From contig NZ_OY761823.1 of NCBI RefSeq assembly GCF_963664965.1, positions 1,746,001-1,810,000 of the forward strand: a stretch of 64,000 nt of DNA, given 5' to 3'. Below, piece by piece: positions 36,560-45,966 of the stretch. Made by a program: the position numbers and the translations under genes. Below the pieces are notes generated by a model, which saw nothing but the letters and a program-made list of their open reading frames with translations, was not told where the DNA came from and ran no database searches. The stretch's first letter is position 1, and each line of letters begins with the position of its first letter. Origin of the DNA: an uncultured Pseudodesulfovibrio sp. (GTDB lineage Bacteria > Desulfobacterota > Desulfovibrionia > Desulfovibrionales > Desulfovibrionaceae).

Positions 36560-36937
36560 ATGGGACTGCTTGATAAAGTGCTTGGGAACGCATCCGAAGT
36601 GAATGTAGAGGATATTCAAACCGAGTTTACGCCCATTCTGGCGGACGGCGAAAGCGTGGTCATGGCCTATCAGGTGGTACGCGATATGTTCGTGTTCACC
36701 AACAGGCGGCTGGTTCTGGTGGACAAGCAGGGGATGACCGGCAAAAAGGTCGATTATCATTCGCTGCCGTACAAATCCATCACTCACTTTGCTGTGGAAA
36801 CGTCCGGCCATTTCGACATGGATGCGGAACTCAAGATCTGGGTGTCCGGCATGCGTGAACCCATGGTCAAGGAACTCAGGAAGGGAGCTGATGTGGTCGG
36901 TGTCCAGAAGACGCTTGCCCAGTACGTATTGAAGTAA
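36560..36937 (+). CDS. Bacterial PH domain-containing protein
   Basis: 125 residues forming one bacterial pleckstrin-homology domain (bPH type): YQVVRDMFVFTNRRLVLVDK, SLPYKSITHFAVETSGHFDM and LKIWVSGMREPMVK match the strands of this family. GGAGG lies 5-6 bp before the ATG at 36560. Soluble and ring-forming in relatives; function unknown. It ends at a strong terminator. Confidence 0.88.
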   Translation: MGLLDKVLGNASEVNVEDIQTEFTPILADGESVVMAYQVVRDMFVFTNRRLVLVDKQGMTGKKVDYHSLPYKSITHFAVETSGHFDMDAELKIWVSGMREPMVKELRKGADVVGVQKTLAQYVLK

Positions 36938-36962
36938 CGCAATACGCCGGATCGGAATATAC

Positions 36963-37020
36963 AACCCCGTCGAAGGAGCTACCAAAAAGTGGGGCTTCCT
37001 GTCGGCGGGGTCTCTTTTTT
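36963..37020 (+). terminator. Terminator after PH-domain gene
   Basis: ACCCCGTCG pairs with CGGCGGGGT (one G-U), an inner GGAGC pairs with GCTTCC imperfectly, then TCTCTTTTTT follows. Confidence 0.75.
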
Positions 37021-37306
37021 AGAATTCCATGAGTCCGAGTGGATCGAGTTCGCTGACTTCCTTGCGAATGAACTTGGCGATGTCGAAGAACAGGTCCTTG
37101 CGGATTTCCACGAGCTGCCATGTGGTGCCGGTGCCGAAGGAGTTCCAGAGTTCGGTTTCAATGCCTTGGCGAACCTTGAATTCCACGGTGTCCACTTCGG
37201 GTTCCGAGCCTTCGAGGTGCGTCTGCATGAGCGGGACCAGACCGCAGGTGACGTGCTGGATGTCGATGATGTCGGTGGAAGTGTTTGAGTTGGATGTTTC
37301 CGGCAT
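37019..37306 (-). CDS. Hypothetical protein downstream of mnmE
   Basis: 95 residues, acidic and soluble, starting MPETSNSNTSTDIIDI. It begins 2 bp after the mnmE stop, so the two are co-transcribed. The middle VDTVEFKVRQGIETELW and the tail DIAKFIRKEVSELDPLG look folded. I recognise no family. It is probably a lineage-specific conserved protein, judging from tight linkage and good codon use. Confidence 0.65.
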   Translation of the reverse strand: MPETSNSNTSTDIIDIQHVTCGLVPLMQTHLEGSEPEVDTVEFKVRQGIETELWNSFGTGTTWQLVEIRKDLFFDIAKFIRKEVSELDPLGLMEF

Positions 37307-37308
37307 GA

Positions 37309-38700
37309 TTATTTTCCTATGCAGAATGAGTCGAAGATTGAGTTGAGCACGTCGGCGGAAGTGATTTCGCCTGTGATGTCAGAGAGTGCGTTGCAGGCCG
37401 TTTCCAGCCGGACGCCGATCAGGTCGTACGGGATGCCCATTCGGACATCTTCTTCAAGCATGAGCAGTTCTTCGCCCGCCGAGTTCAGCACGGCCGCCTG
37501 TCTGGCATTGGGCGCGATTTCGTCAGGGTCGGGCTGGCCTGCGCCGTGCAGCACCCGTTCGCGAATGCGGTCGCACAGTGCGTCGATGGCCGCGCCGTGT
37601 TTCGCTGAAATTTCCATGATCTCGAAGCCGAGGTCCGCAAGCGGGGTGCCGTGGGCGGCATCGAATCCCGGCAGGTCGGATTTGTTGAGCACAGCCAATG
37701 TTTTTTCCGTGTCGAGGCTTTGTGCCGTGGACAGGGCGTCGTCGGTGAGCGGTCCGGTCGCGTCTGCCAGAAACAGCACGAGGTCGGCCTGTTCCATGAG
37801 TTCGCGTCCCATCTCAAGGCCTGCCGCTTCAATGGCGTCGTCGGTCTTGCGGATGCCCGCGGTGTCGGTGAGCCTGATGTTCAATCCGTCCAGATTGATG
37901 GCTTCTTCCAGATAATCCCGCGTGGTCCCGGGCTGGTCCGTGACAATGGCGCGGTTGCGTCCGAGCAGGGCGTTCATCAGGCTGGACTTGCCCGCGTTGA
38001 CGCGCCCCGCGATGACCACCAGTGCGCCTTCGCGCCATGCCCGCGTGCGGTCCACGGCAGAGAGCAGGGCGTCTATTTCGCCGCGCACTTCCGCCGAGGT
38101 CCCGGCCAGCGTTTCGGGCGACAGGCATTCGACTTCGTCTTCGGGAAAGTCCACTGCAACCACAAGCTGGGCACGGAGTTCTTCCAGACGCATCCTCAGG
38201 GCGGCGATCTTTTCTCCGAGCAGGCCCGACAGCTTGACCTGTGCCAGATGCATGGCGGCCTTGGTGGGCGCGTGGATCATTTCGGCCACGGCTTCGGCCT
38301 GCGTCAGGTCCATGCGTCCGTTCATGAACGCGCGGTAGGTGAACTCGCCGCGTTCGGCCAGACGTGCACCGAGCCGCAGGATTTCGTCGAGGACCGCAGC
38401 CAGAATAGCCCGTCCGCCGTGGCAGTTGATTTCCACCACGTCTTCGCCGGTATATGAATTGGGTCCCGGCATGAAGGCGCACAGGACATCGTCCAGTTCA
38501 CGGCCCTGATTGTCGAGAATGTGCCCGTAGTGCAGGCGGTACGGCTTGAAATCCGTGAATGACGGATTCGCTGCCCGAAATATTTTTGCGGCAATGGAAC
38601 GGCAGTCGCTGCCGCTGATGCGGATGATGCCGACTCCACCGTCTCCGGGAGGGGTGGCAATGGCCGCGATGGTGTCTTTGGCGAGTTTGGGATCAAGCAT
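37309..38700 (-). CDS. mnmE: tRNA modification GTPase MnmE
   Basis: 463 residues; with MnmG it adds the (carboxymethyl)aminomethyl group at U34 of some tRNAs. The N-terminal folate-binding domain has DTIAAIATPPGDGGVGIIR and NSYTGEDVVEINCHGG. The G domain inserted from about residue 215 has VVIAGRVNAGKSSLMNALLG (P-loop), DQPGTTRDYLEE, LTDTAGIRKT and NKSDLP. The last residues, FCIGK, carry the conserved catalytic-site cysteine motif. The ATG at 38700 gives normal length; a TTG 36 bp upstream is a weaker option. Confidence 0.96.
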   Translation of the reverse strand: MLDPKLAKDTIAAIATPPGDGGVGIIRISGSDCRSIAAKIFRAANPSFTDFKPYRLHYGHILDNQGRELDDVLCAFMPGPNSYTGEDVVEINCHGGRAILAAVLDEILRLGARLAERGEFTYRAFMNGRMDLTQAEAVAEMIHAPTKAAMHLAQVKLSGLLGEKIAALRMRLEELRAQLVVAVDFPEDEVECLSPETLAGTSAEVRGEIDALLSAVDRTRAWREGALVVIAGRVNAGKSSLMNALLGRNRAIVTDQPGTTRDYLEEAINLDGLNIRLTDTAGIRKTDDAIEAAGLEMGRELMEQADLVLFLADATGPLTDDALSTAQSLDTEKTLAVLNKSDLPGFDAAHGTPLADLGFEIMEISAKHGAAIDALCDRIRERVLHGAGQPDPDEIAPNARQAAVLNSAGEELLMLEEDVRMGIPYDLIGVRLETACNALSDITGEITSADVLNSIFDSFCIGK

Positions 38701-38892
38701 GAGGGGAGTATTACCGGAGGTGGTTTTAAAAGGCAAAACACAAATCAGGTTGCTGGGAAAGGTCCGATTGCGTCATTGCTGCAAAAAGATCAAATCCTCG
38801 CGTACAGGAAGTGCGCGTCGGCCTTACTCTTTTTTTGCGCCTACCACTCGAACCTTTCTCAACAACCCGTCGGAGTGGACTTTGTTTATACG

Positions 38893-38934
38893 CATACGGC
38901 CTGCCGCACATCGCGGCAGGCCGTATGATTTTTT
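38893..38934 (+). terminator. Orphan rightward terminator
   Basis: A perfect 14-bp stem (CATACGGCCTGCCG and complement) with a 7-base loop, followed by ATTTTTTG on the plus strand. No plus-strand gene lies upstream; mnmE runs the other way. Bases 38701-38892 hold no gene I can support, so this may end a small RNA. Confidence 0.7.
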
Positions 38935-38947
38935 GAATATATGGAAT

Positions 38948-39111
38948 TCGCCGAAGGCGAGAAGGGGATTCTTAAGGGTATAGCCCTTAAGCCGCCGGAG
39001 GTGACAAATCCGCAGGACAGCGGATTTGGACGTTGGCTTTTGCCAACGCCCCGCAGGGGTGAGCCACAGGACGTGGCGAATCAAATCACCTGACAATCGC
39101 CGCGTAGCGGC
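38948..39111. repeat. Cluster of seven consecutive short hairpins between mnmE and icd
   Basis: Seven inverted repeats follow each other with almost no gap: TCGCC/GGCGA (38948), CTTAAGGG/CCCTTAAG (38971), AAATCCGC/GCGGATTT (39006), CGTTGGC/GCCAACG (39031), CCCC/GGGG (39049), GCCAC/GTGGC (39063) and GCCGC/GCGGC (39099). The word GCCGCCGGAGG at 38991-39001 is shared with the dispersed element at 53176-53256. It may be a relative of that family and may act as the 3' end of the icd transcript. Confidence 0.7.
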
Positions 39112-39124
39112 TTCCTCTTCATTC

Positions 39125-40267
<1,143 letters not shown>

Positions 40268-40408
40268 TGGGTCCTCCTTTTGCGTTGTGTGCGGTTTCTC
40301 TCTCATAGGGGCTGTGCCCGGATTGGAAGGCGGACTATGACGTTTATTCGGTGGGATTGCAAGAGAGCCGTTCCGCCTGAATTAATAATTATGATGGATT
40401 GAACAGAT

Positions 40409-41140
40409 ATGGTTGCGAGTTTTGAAATGGTCAAGGCGCTGCTCGACGAGAGCCGGAGAGTCGTTGTTCTTACGGGGGCGGGAGTTTCCGCTGAAAGCGG
40501 TGTTCCCACGTTTCGGGGGATCGACGGTCTGTGGAAGACGCATCGGGCCGAAGATCTGGCGCGTCCCGATTCGTTCGCTCAGCACCCGGAGCTGGTGTGG
40601 GAGTTCTACAACTGGCGGCGGGAACAGGTGCGGAAGTGTGAGCCGAACCCGGCGCATATCGCCTTGGCCGAGATGGAAAAGCATATTCCGAATTTTCTTC
40701 TGATTACGCAAAACGTGGACGGGCTGCATACGTGGGCCGGAAGTCACAAGGTCATGGAAATGCACGGCAGCCTGTGGCAGGTGAAATGTACGGTCTGCAC
40801 CCATGCGCGTGAGGATTTCAGCGAATTGCCGGACCTGCCGGAATGTCCTGTGTGCGGCCACCTGCTGCGCCCCGGCGTTGTCTGGTTCGGCGAGTCACTG
40901 GTGCCGGGAGTGCTTCGGCTCGCCATTGAGCAGGTCAGTCAGGCGGATGTCTTCGTCTCTGTGGGAACGTCGAATCTGGTCCAGCCAGCGGCCTCATTCC
41001 ACCAACTCGCCAAGGATCATGGGGCCGTGACCGTGGAAGTGAATCTGGAGCCGACTCCCAACACCGGACTGATGGACTTCGCGCTGCATGGAAAAGCCGG
41101 GGAGATATTGCCCGAACTGGTAACGGGGCTTTTGAAGTAG
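40409..41140 (+). CDS. cobB: Sir2 family NAD-dependent protein deacylase
   Basis: 243 residues, one sirtuin domain. GAGVSAESGVPTFRG (residues 23-37) and TQNVDGLH bind NAD, H120 of MHGS is the catalytic histidine, and C128, C131, C147 and C150 form the zinc knuckle. Y67 and R70 in EFYNWRR match the Tyr-Arg pair that lets class III sirtuins (CobB, SIRT5) remove succinyl or malonyl groups, so it is likely a desuccinylase/deacetylase. Monocistronic; targets may include metabolic enzymes and acyl-CoA synthetase. Confidence 0.94.
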   Translation: MVASFEMVKALLDESRRVVVLTGAGVSAESGVPTFRGIDGLWKTHRAEDLARPDSFAQHPELVWEFYNWRREQVRKCEPNPAHIALAEMEKHIPNFLLITQNVDGLHTWAGSHKVMEMHGSLWQVKCTVCTHAREDFSELPDLPECPVCGHLLRPGVVWFGESLVPGVLRLAIEQVSQADVFVSVGTSNLVQPAASFHQLAKDHGAVTVEVNLEPTPNTGLMDFALHGKAGEILPELVTGLLK

Positions 41141-41239
41141 CCAATACGACGGTTGTTTTACTTGTTGACTTTCCCGAAAGCATTTCTGCGATCAGTCTCG
41201 TAATCCTTCAGGAATCAAAGCTAAATTTTGCTCCATGCG

Positions 41240-41268
41240 TTGACAATAAAAAATGCCGGGAGTATGCC
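41240..41268 (+). promoter_or_regulatory. Possible sigma-70-type promoter for the rhodanese gene
   Basis: TTGACA (41240-41245) and TATGCC (41263-41268) with a 17-bp spacer, about 130 bp before the start codon. The -10 match is weak. Confidence 0.35.
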
Positions 41269-41399
41269 CGAACCGTTTGCGTGGGCCGTCTTTCAGGCCG
41301 GTTTCCATGCATGAGAACAGGCCGTGTATGCCTGCATTTTTTTACAACATCGGCGATTTGGCCGACAGTGCTTCGGCACGAAAACATAAGGAGTTACGC

Positions 41400-41780
41400 A
41401 TGGAAGAGTTCAACGATATTCTGGAAGAAATGGATTTTGATTTCTTCAGCACCGGCGAGCACGGCATGAGTGTCGAGGCCATGCGCCATGCCATTGGCAA
41501 CGACCATTTCTTCTTTCTGGACGTCCGCACCAACGAAGAGGTTGCACACGTTTCCTTTCCTTTTGCCACGCACATTCCGCTGGAAGAACTGCCGGAACGT
41601 CTGAATGAAGTGCCCAGGGACAAGTTCGTCGTGACCTTTTGCGCCGCCATTTTCCGCGGGGCCATTGCCTATGCCTACCTCCGCGCCAATGGGTATGATG
41701 AAGTGAAGGGATTGACCGCTCCGCTCGAAGGAATGGTCATGCCGTTCAAGCCGGGTCCGCTTGGGCAGCTCAAGAAGTAG
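41400..41780 (+). CDS. Rhodanese-like domain protein
   Basis: 126 residues with one rhodanese domain: FFFLDVRTNEEVAHVSFPFA (shown as FLDVRTNEEVAH) followed by IPLEELPERL and the active-site loop FCAAIFRGAIAYAYLR. The cysteine is in place, but the loop CAAIFRG differs from the usual CxxGxRS, so sulfur-transfer activity is uncertain. AAGGAG lies before the ATG at 41400. A strong terminator follows. The N-terminal 40 residues (EEFNDILEEMDFDFFST) are an acidic extension. Confidence 0.88.
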   Translation: MEEFNDILEEMDFDFFSTGEHGMSVEAMRHAIGNDHFFFLDVRTNEEVAHVSFPFATHIPLEELPERLNEVPRDKFVVTFCAAIFRGAIAYAYLRANGYDEVKGLTAPLEGMVMPFKPGPLGQLKK

Positions 41781-41824
41781 ATTTGACGTGCAAGCACCGA
41801 CATTGGTGCAACGTGCAATTCATG

Positions 41825-41855
41825 GAGCCGCCGATTCAATATCGGCGGCTTTTTC
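41825..41855 (+). terminator. Terminator after rhodanese gene
   Basis: A perfect 10-bp stem, AGCCGCCGAT with ATCGGCGGCT, a 5-base loop and T4-5. Confidence 0.88.
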
Positions 41856-41919
41856 ATTGTCCTTGCCAATGACGTTTACCGCCTGTTACTTCACAGAGTG
41901 CAACAACAAGGAGATATTC

Positions 41920-42381
41920 ATGTTTACGAAACGTTCATACACAGCTCTCACTTTGTCCTTCGCTCTGTTCTGCCTGCTCCTGTCTGCCGGATGCGGCGGA
42001 AAAACTGCGGCTCCTGAACCGGATGCGATCAAGCGCGACCTGATCGGCAAGGTGTGGGAGTGTGAATCCCTGTGTGGTCGTGAGATCGTCGGCGAAAACC
42101 CCATCACCCTCGAGTTCATGGAAGACGGTACGGTCAAGGGCAGCGGCGGCTGCAACACGTTCAACGGCAGGTATGTCATTGCGGCTGAGGCTATCACGTT
42201 TTTCGAGTTGGCGAGTACGCGAAAAGCCTGCGGACCGGGTGTTGACGAGCAGGAGTACAGCTTCATGGGATTCATGCGGCGGGTAAAGGGCTTCCATCTG
42301 AGCAGCGGTGAACTGGAGCTTGTCGTTGAAGAAGCTCCCGAGCCGATGGTGTTCGGTACCGGCGGCGGTTTTCTCTGGTAG
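41920..42381 (+). CDS. META/HslJ-domain lipoprotein (first of a pair)
   Basis: 153 residues. A lipoprotein signal peptide ends in LLSAGC (lipobox), anchoring the protein in the outer or inner membrane. The rest is a META domain as in HslJ: LIGKVWECESL, ITLEFMEDGTVKGSGGCNTF with NGRY, the ASTRKACG disulfide region and EYSFMGFMRRV. META proteins are linked to novobiocin or heat resistance in E. coli. AAGGAG precedes the ATG. The second copy follows 18 bp later. Confidence 0.88.
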   Translation: MFTKRSYTALTLSFALFCLLLSAGCGGKTAAPEPDAIKRDLIGKVWECESLCGREIVGENPITLEFMEDGTVKGSGGCNTFNGRYVIAAEAITFFELASTRKACGPGVDEQEYSFMGFMRRVKGFHLSSGELELVVEEAPEPMVFGTGGGFLW

Positions 42382-42399
42382 TTTCATCGGGAGGCTTTG

Positions 42400-42855
42400 A
42401 TGTTTGAGCGCAGAACAATGAAGGCGTTGCTGGCGATGGTGCTATGCCTGTCCCTGCTGACAGCCTGTGCCGGAAAGAAAGCTGTTTCGGAAGATGCGGC
42501 CATGAGCGACGCGGACCTGCTTGCCCAGCTTGCGGGCAGGGCGTGGGTCGCCGAGTATATCGACGGGTTGCCCGTGGTGGATATGAGTCATACGAGCATG
42601 GTCTTTTCTACCGACGGCAAGGTCAAAGGAACCGGCGGTTGCAATTCCTACAGCGGCGGGTACACTCTGGAAAACGGCAGGATATCCTTCACGCCGTTTG
42701 CCACGACCATGCGTTCCTGCGTCCCGGCCCTGAATGATCAGGAAATGCGCTTTTTCAGTTTCCTGAACGGAAAGCTGATCGTGAAATTCAAGAGCGGCCT
42801 GCTCTATCTGGTTTCTGAAGAAGGAAAACCATCCATTTTCTCTGAGCTGGAATAA
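42400..42855 (+). CDS. META/HslJ-domain lipoprotein (second of a pair)
   Basis: 151 residues, clearly paralogous to the gene before it. Lipobox LLTAC at about residue 22, then a charged linker, AGRAWVAEYIDGLPVVD, FSTDGKVKGTGGCNSYSGGY, FATTMRSCVPALNDQEMRFF and a C-terminal beta region. GGGAGG lies 6 bp before the ATG. The tandem pair is co-transcribed and ends at a shared terminator. The same cysteine pattern as in HslJ is kept. Confidence 0.88.
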   Translation: MFERRTMKALLAMVLCLSLLTACAGKKAVSEDAAMSDADLLAQLAGRAWVAEYIDGLPVVDMSHTSMVFSTDGKVKGTGGCNSYSGGYTLENGRISFTPFATTMRSCVPALNDQEMRFFSFLNGKLIVKFKSGLLYLVSEEGKPSIFSELE

Positions 42856-42861
42856 GTTGTC

Positions 42862-42890
42862 AAAAAGCCCCGAATTTCATCGGGCTTTTA
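42862..42890. terminator. Bidirectional terminator between META pair and GH3 gene
   Basis: AAAAGCCC(C)GA pairs with TCGGGCTTTT around a 6-base loop, with one bulged C. It serves two convergent genes. Confidence 0.78.
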
Positions 42891-42895
42891 TCTTT

Positions 42896-43987
42896 CTACA
42901 ATTCCGATTTGAGTCGCATGATGCGGTCATATGACTGCGTGATTCTCTGCTTCGAGATCACGCCGTCATCGACGAACTTGCGGATGATGGCGTGTGCCTT
43001 GGGGACGACGTCGGCGTCATAGTCGATGTTGTTGCCGAAGAGCAGGATGTCTGCTCCGGCCTGAATGGAGAGGCTGATGGCTTCGGCCTGTCCGTAGAAG
43101 CTGGTGATGGCTTTCATGGTCATGTCGTCGGTGATGACTACGCCGTTGAATCCGAGGTCCTTTCGCAGCAGGCCTGTGATGATCCTTTTGGAGAGTGTGG
43201 CCGGATACTTCGGGTCGAGTTTCTCATTGAAGATATGGGCCGTCATGATGACTTTGGGTTCGCCTTTCTTTATGAGAAGGCGGTAGGGGATAAGCTCCTG
43301 TGCCGTCCATGTGTTGGTGACGTCCGTGAGTCCCTTGTGACTGTCCGAGCCTGCGCTGCCGTGTCCGGGGAAATGCTTGAGACAGCCGATGACTCCCTGT
43401 CGTTTTAGTTCGGTCAGGAATATTTCGTCACATTGCGCCACCCGGTTCGGGTCAGCGGAAAAACTGCGTCCCATTTTGCCGATGGCCGGACTTTCGGGAT
43501 TGACGTTGACGTCTGCGAGAGGTGCGAAGTCGAGGTTGAAGCCCAGTTTGTGCAACATGTATCCGATGGACATGGCCGCGAATTCGACATCTTTATCGTT
43601 TCCCGCACCGAGGACGGCGGCTGAAGGTGTGCCCTTGAAACCATACTTCGGCTTGAGCCGCTGCACTTTGCCGCCTTCCTGATCAATGGCCGTGAGCAGG
43701 GGGATGTCGGCGTGTGCTTTGAGATCGGAAACAAGTTTCTTCACCTGCGCCGGATTTTTGATATTTCGTTCGTAGCTGTGCGTCATCACGTCATAGTCAA
43801 ACAGGATGATGCCGCCGAGGTGGTATTTTTCGATGTCGCGGATGATCGGACTGTCGGTGGGGGCCTCGAACCCACGGAATCCGGCCATGAGCATCTGGCC
43901 GATCATGGTGTCGAGGTCGGCTGCCGCTGCCGTGCTGGGCAGGACAAGGGAAATGAGCGTGAAAAGTGTCAGTATGATGCGGTGCAT
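42896..43987 (-). CDS. Exported glycoside hydrolase family 3 (beta-N-acetylhexosaminidase-like)
   Basis: 363 residues. A signal peptide (HRIILTLFTLISLVLPSTAA) precedes a GH3 TIM barrel: MIGQMLMAGFRG, LTAIDQEGGKVQRLKP, the NagZ-type catalytic loop KHFPGHGSAGSDSHKGL and the nucleophile in GVVITDDMTMKAI. NagZ removes GlcNAc from muropeptides in the cytoplasm; this one is exported, as in many non-enteric bacteria, and probably acts on peptidoglycan in the periplasm. The ATG at 43987 with GGAG 7 bp upstream is preferred to longer starts. Confidence 0.92.
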   Translation of the reverse strand: MHRIILTLFTLISLVLPSTAAAADLDTMIGQMLMAGFRGFEAPTDSPIIRDIEKYHLGGIILFDYDVMTHSYERNIKNPAQVKKLVSDLKAHADIPLLTAIDQEGGKVQRLKPKYGFKGTPSAAVLGAGNDKDVEFAAMSIGYMLHKLGFNLDFAPLADVNVNPESPAIGKMGRSFSADPNRVAQCDEIFLTELKRQGVIGCLKHFPGHGSAGSDSHKGLTDVTNTWTAQELIPYRLLIKKGEPKVIMTAHIFNEKLDPKYPATLSKRIITGLLRKDLGFNGVVITDDMTMKAITSFYGQAEAISLSIQAGADILLFGNNIDYDADVVPKAHAIIRKFVDDGVISKQRITQSYDRIMRLKSEL

Positions 43988-44083
43988 GATAAGTCTCCGT
44001 TTTTTGGTCATCAGGAGCATAGGCAGGGGGAGGCGTTCAGGCAAGGGGGAAATTGATTTGCCAAGCCTCGGATATGTCTTATC

Positions 44084-45118
44084 ATGTCAGTCATGGATAC
44101 CGAGACTTCACGGCCCGGATTTTTGCGGCGGGCACTGCGACCCACATGGACGGACCTTGCTCCCGCTATTATTGGTGACGGTGCGGCGGTTCTGGATCAT
44201 GATACGGCAAGGACATGGGCCTTGGTGCTTGCCTCCCGGCATATCCCGCACAAGCTCCGGCGGCTGCGGCATGGCGGGGGCGGTGGCTATCGTGTGCTGG
44301 TTCAGGGGTGGTTTGCGGAACGTGCGGCTGAAGAAATCCGGTTGTATCTGAAAGAGAACGCACCGGGCAGTGGTTCGGTCTATCTGCCTGACCTGAGGCC
44401 GGTGGGCGGCATGGAACCCACTGTGGCGGCCATGGGAGCGCTTGTCCTTTTTTTCTGGCTGTACAGCCGGACATACCCGGCGTTCGGCCTGTATCCGAAA
44501 CTGTGGCTTGATCTCGGCAGCGCCCATGCCGGGAACATCCTGTCCGGCGAATGGTGGCGGATTTTCACCGCCCTGACCCTGCATGGTGACGGGGCACATG
44601 TCTTTTCCAATGCCGTCATCGGCGGCGTGTTTGTCTGGTTCGCTTCACGTCGCCTCGGAGCTGGGTTGGCGTGGCTGCTGACCATTATTGCGGGGGCTTC
44701 CGGCAATCTGCTGAACTCTATTGCGCTGGCTGCACCGCATAATGCCATCGGTTTTTCCACTGCCTCCTTTGGCGCGGCAGGGCTTCTCGCGGGTATTGCG
44801 CCTTTCGGTGTGGGTGGCGGCATCCATGGGTTGGGAGGAGGCTCGTTTGGACGGCGTGTCTGGCGATTTGTCGGCTCCGCACTTGTTCCCGTCGGAGCCG
44901 GACTGGGGCTGCTCGCCATGCTCGGTGCGGGCGAGGATACCGACCTCGGTGCACATCTGTTCGGGTTTTTTCCCGGCCTGATGCTCGGCATGGGAACAGG
45001 CTTTACGACGACCCGGTATGGTTTGCCGGGGCGCGTTGCCGATGGTGTAATGTATGTTCTGGCCGTCAGTCTGCCGGTTTTGGCATGGTGTTACGCCGGG
45101 GTGGTGTTCCGAGGATGA
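44084..45118 (+). CDS. Rhomboid-like intramembrane protease
   Basis: 344 residues. A soluble N-terminal ~115 residues precede about six membrane helices. HGDGAHVFSNA corresponds to the rhomboid HGxxHLxxN motif, IGFSTASFGAAGLLAG holds the serine (normally GxSG) and GAHLFGFFPGLMLG holds the catalytic histidine. The serine loop SFGA departs from the common SG pair, so the active site should be checked. Its TGA overlaps the ATG of the following ABC gene, suggesting co-expression with a metal transporter. Confidence 0.85.
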   Translation: MSVMDTETSRPGFLRRALRPTWTDLAPAIIGDGAAVLDHDTARTWALVLASRHIPHKLRRLRHGGGGGYRVLVQGWFAERAAEEIRLYLKENAPGSGSVYLPDLRPVGGMEPTVAAMGALVLFFWLYSRTYPAFGLYPKLWLDLGSAHAGNILSGEWWRIFTALTLHGDGAHVFSNAVIGGVFVWFASRRLGAGLAWLLTIIAGASGNLLNSIALAAPHNAIGFSTASFGAAGLLAGIAPFGVGGGIHGLGGGSFGRRVWRFVGSALVPVGAGLGLLAMLGAGEDTDLGAHLFGFFPGLMLGMGTGFTTTRYGLPGRVADGVMYVLAVSLPVLAWCYAGVVFRG

Positions 45119-45966
45119 GTGTGGTAGATGTTGGCAATGAATTCGATTATCAATGCGAGGTGCAGGTGTCTGAATACGTTATAGAAATGCAGGACGTTTG
45201 CTGCTCTTTCAATGATTTGGTGGTGCTTGAGGGCGTTAATCTTGCTGTTGAGCGGGATGATTTTCTGGCCGTGATCGGTCCCAATGGTGGCGGCAAATCC
45301 ACTCTGCTCAAGCTCATGCTCGGTCTGTTGACGCCGGATTCGGGCACGGTTCGCGTACTGGGCGAATCCCCCGGCGAAACGGGTGGGCGGATCGGGTATC
45401 TTCCGCAGTACACGCATGTCTCCACTTCATTCCCCGTTACCGCGCTTGATGCAGTGAGAATGGGCATGGTTCGTCCCGGTTTCAGTGGGATTGCCGGTCG
45501 CAGGAAAAATGGCGACGAGATTGAAAAAGCCCGTACCGCGCTTGAACGCGTCAACATGTTTCAGCATGCGAAGCGCGGGCTGGCAGAGTTGTCCGGTGGT
45601 CAGAAGCAGCGGGTGTTCATTGCCCGTGCCTTGGTGGACTGCCCGGAAATTCTTTTTCTGGATGAACCCACTGCGAGCGTGGACCCGGCCAGCCGTAATT
45701 CCCTGTTTCGGTTGTTGTCCGAACTTAATGATGAAATGACCATCGTCATGGTCAGCCATGATATTTCCTCGCTGGCTTCTGGCGTCAAGTCCGTTGCCTG
45801 CGTCAACCGTTCCCTGCACTTTCACAATGCGCCCAAGATTACCGGCGACATGTTTCGCATGGGGTACGGCGATGGCGAGGGGGATGTCTGCTGTCCGGTG
45901 GAGCTTGTCACCCACGGAGCGGTTCCGCACCGTGTGCTTGGCAGCCATGAAGGAGGAGAGGAGTAA
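45115..45966 (+). CDS. Metal ABC transporter ATP-binding protein (ZnuC/MntB type)
   Basis: 283 residues. ABC ATPase: Walker A GPNGGGKSTLL, a Q-loop GYLPQYTH, signature LSGGQKQRVFIARAL, Walker B ILFLDEPTASVDP and the H-loop VMVSHD. The sequence is closest by eye to the zinc/manganese uptake group. The ATG overlaps the rhomboid stop (ATGA). A short N-terminal lead (MSVVDVGNEFDYQCEVQ) is unusual. No periplasmic binding protein is encoded beside it, so that component must lie elsewhere. Confidence 0.92.
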   Translation: MSVVDVGNEFDYQCEVQVSEYVIEMQDVCCSFNDLVVLEGVNLAVERDDFLAVIGPNGGGKSTLLKLMLGLLTPDSGTVRVLGESPGETGGRIGYLPQYTHVSTSFPVTALDAVRMGMVRPGFSGIAGRRKNGDEIEKARTALERVNMFQHAKRGLAELSGGQKQRVFIARALVDCPEILFLDEPTASVDPASRNSLFRLLSELNDEMTIVMVSHDISSLASGVKSVACVNRSLHFHNAPKITGDMFRMGYGDGEGDVCCPVELVTHGAVPHRVLGSHEGGEE

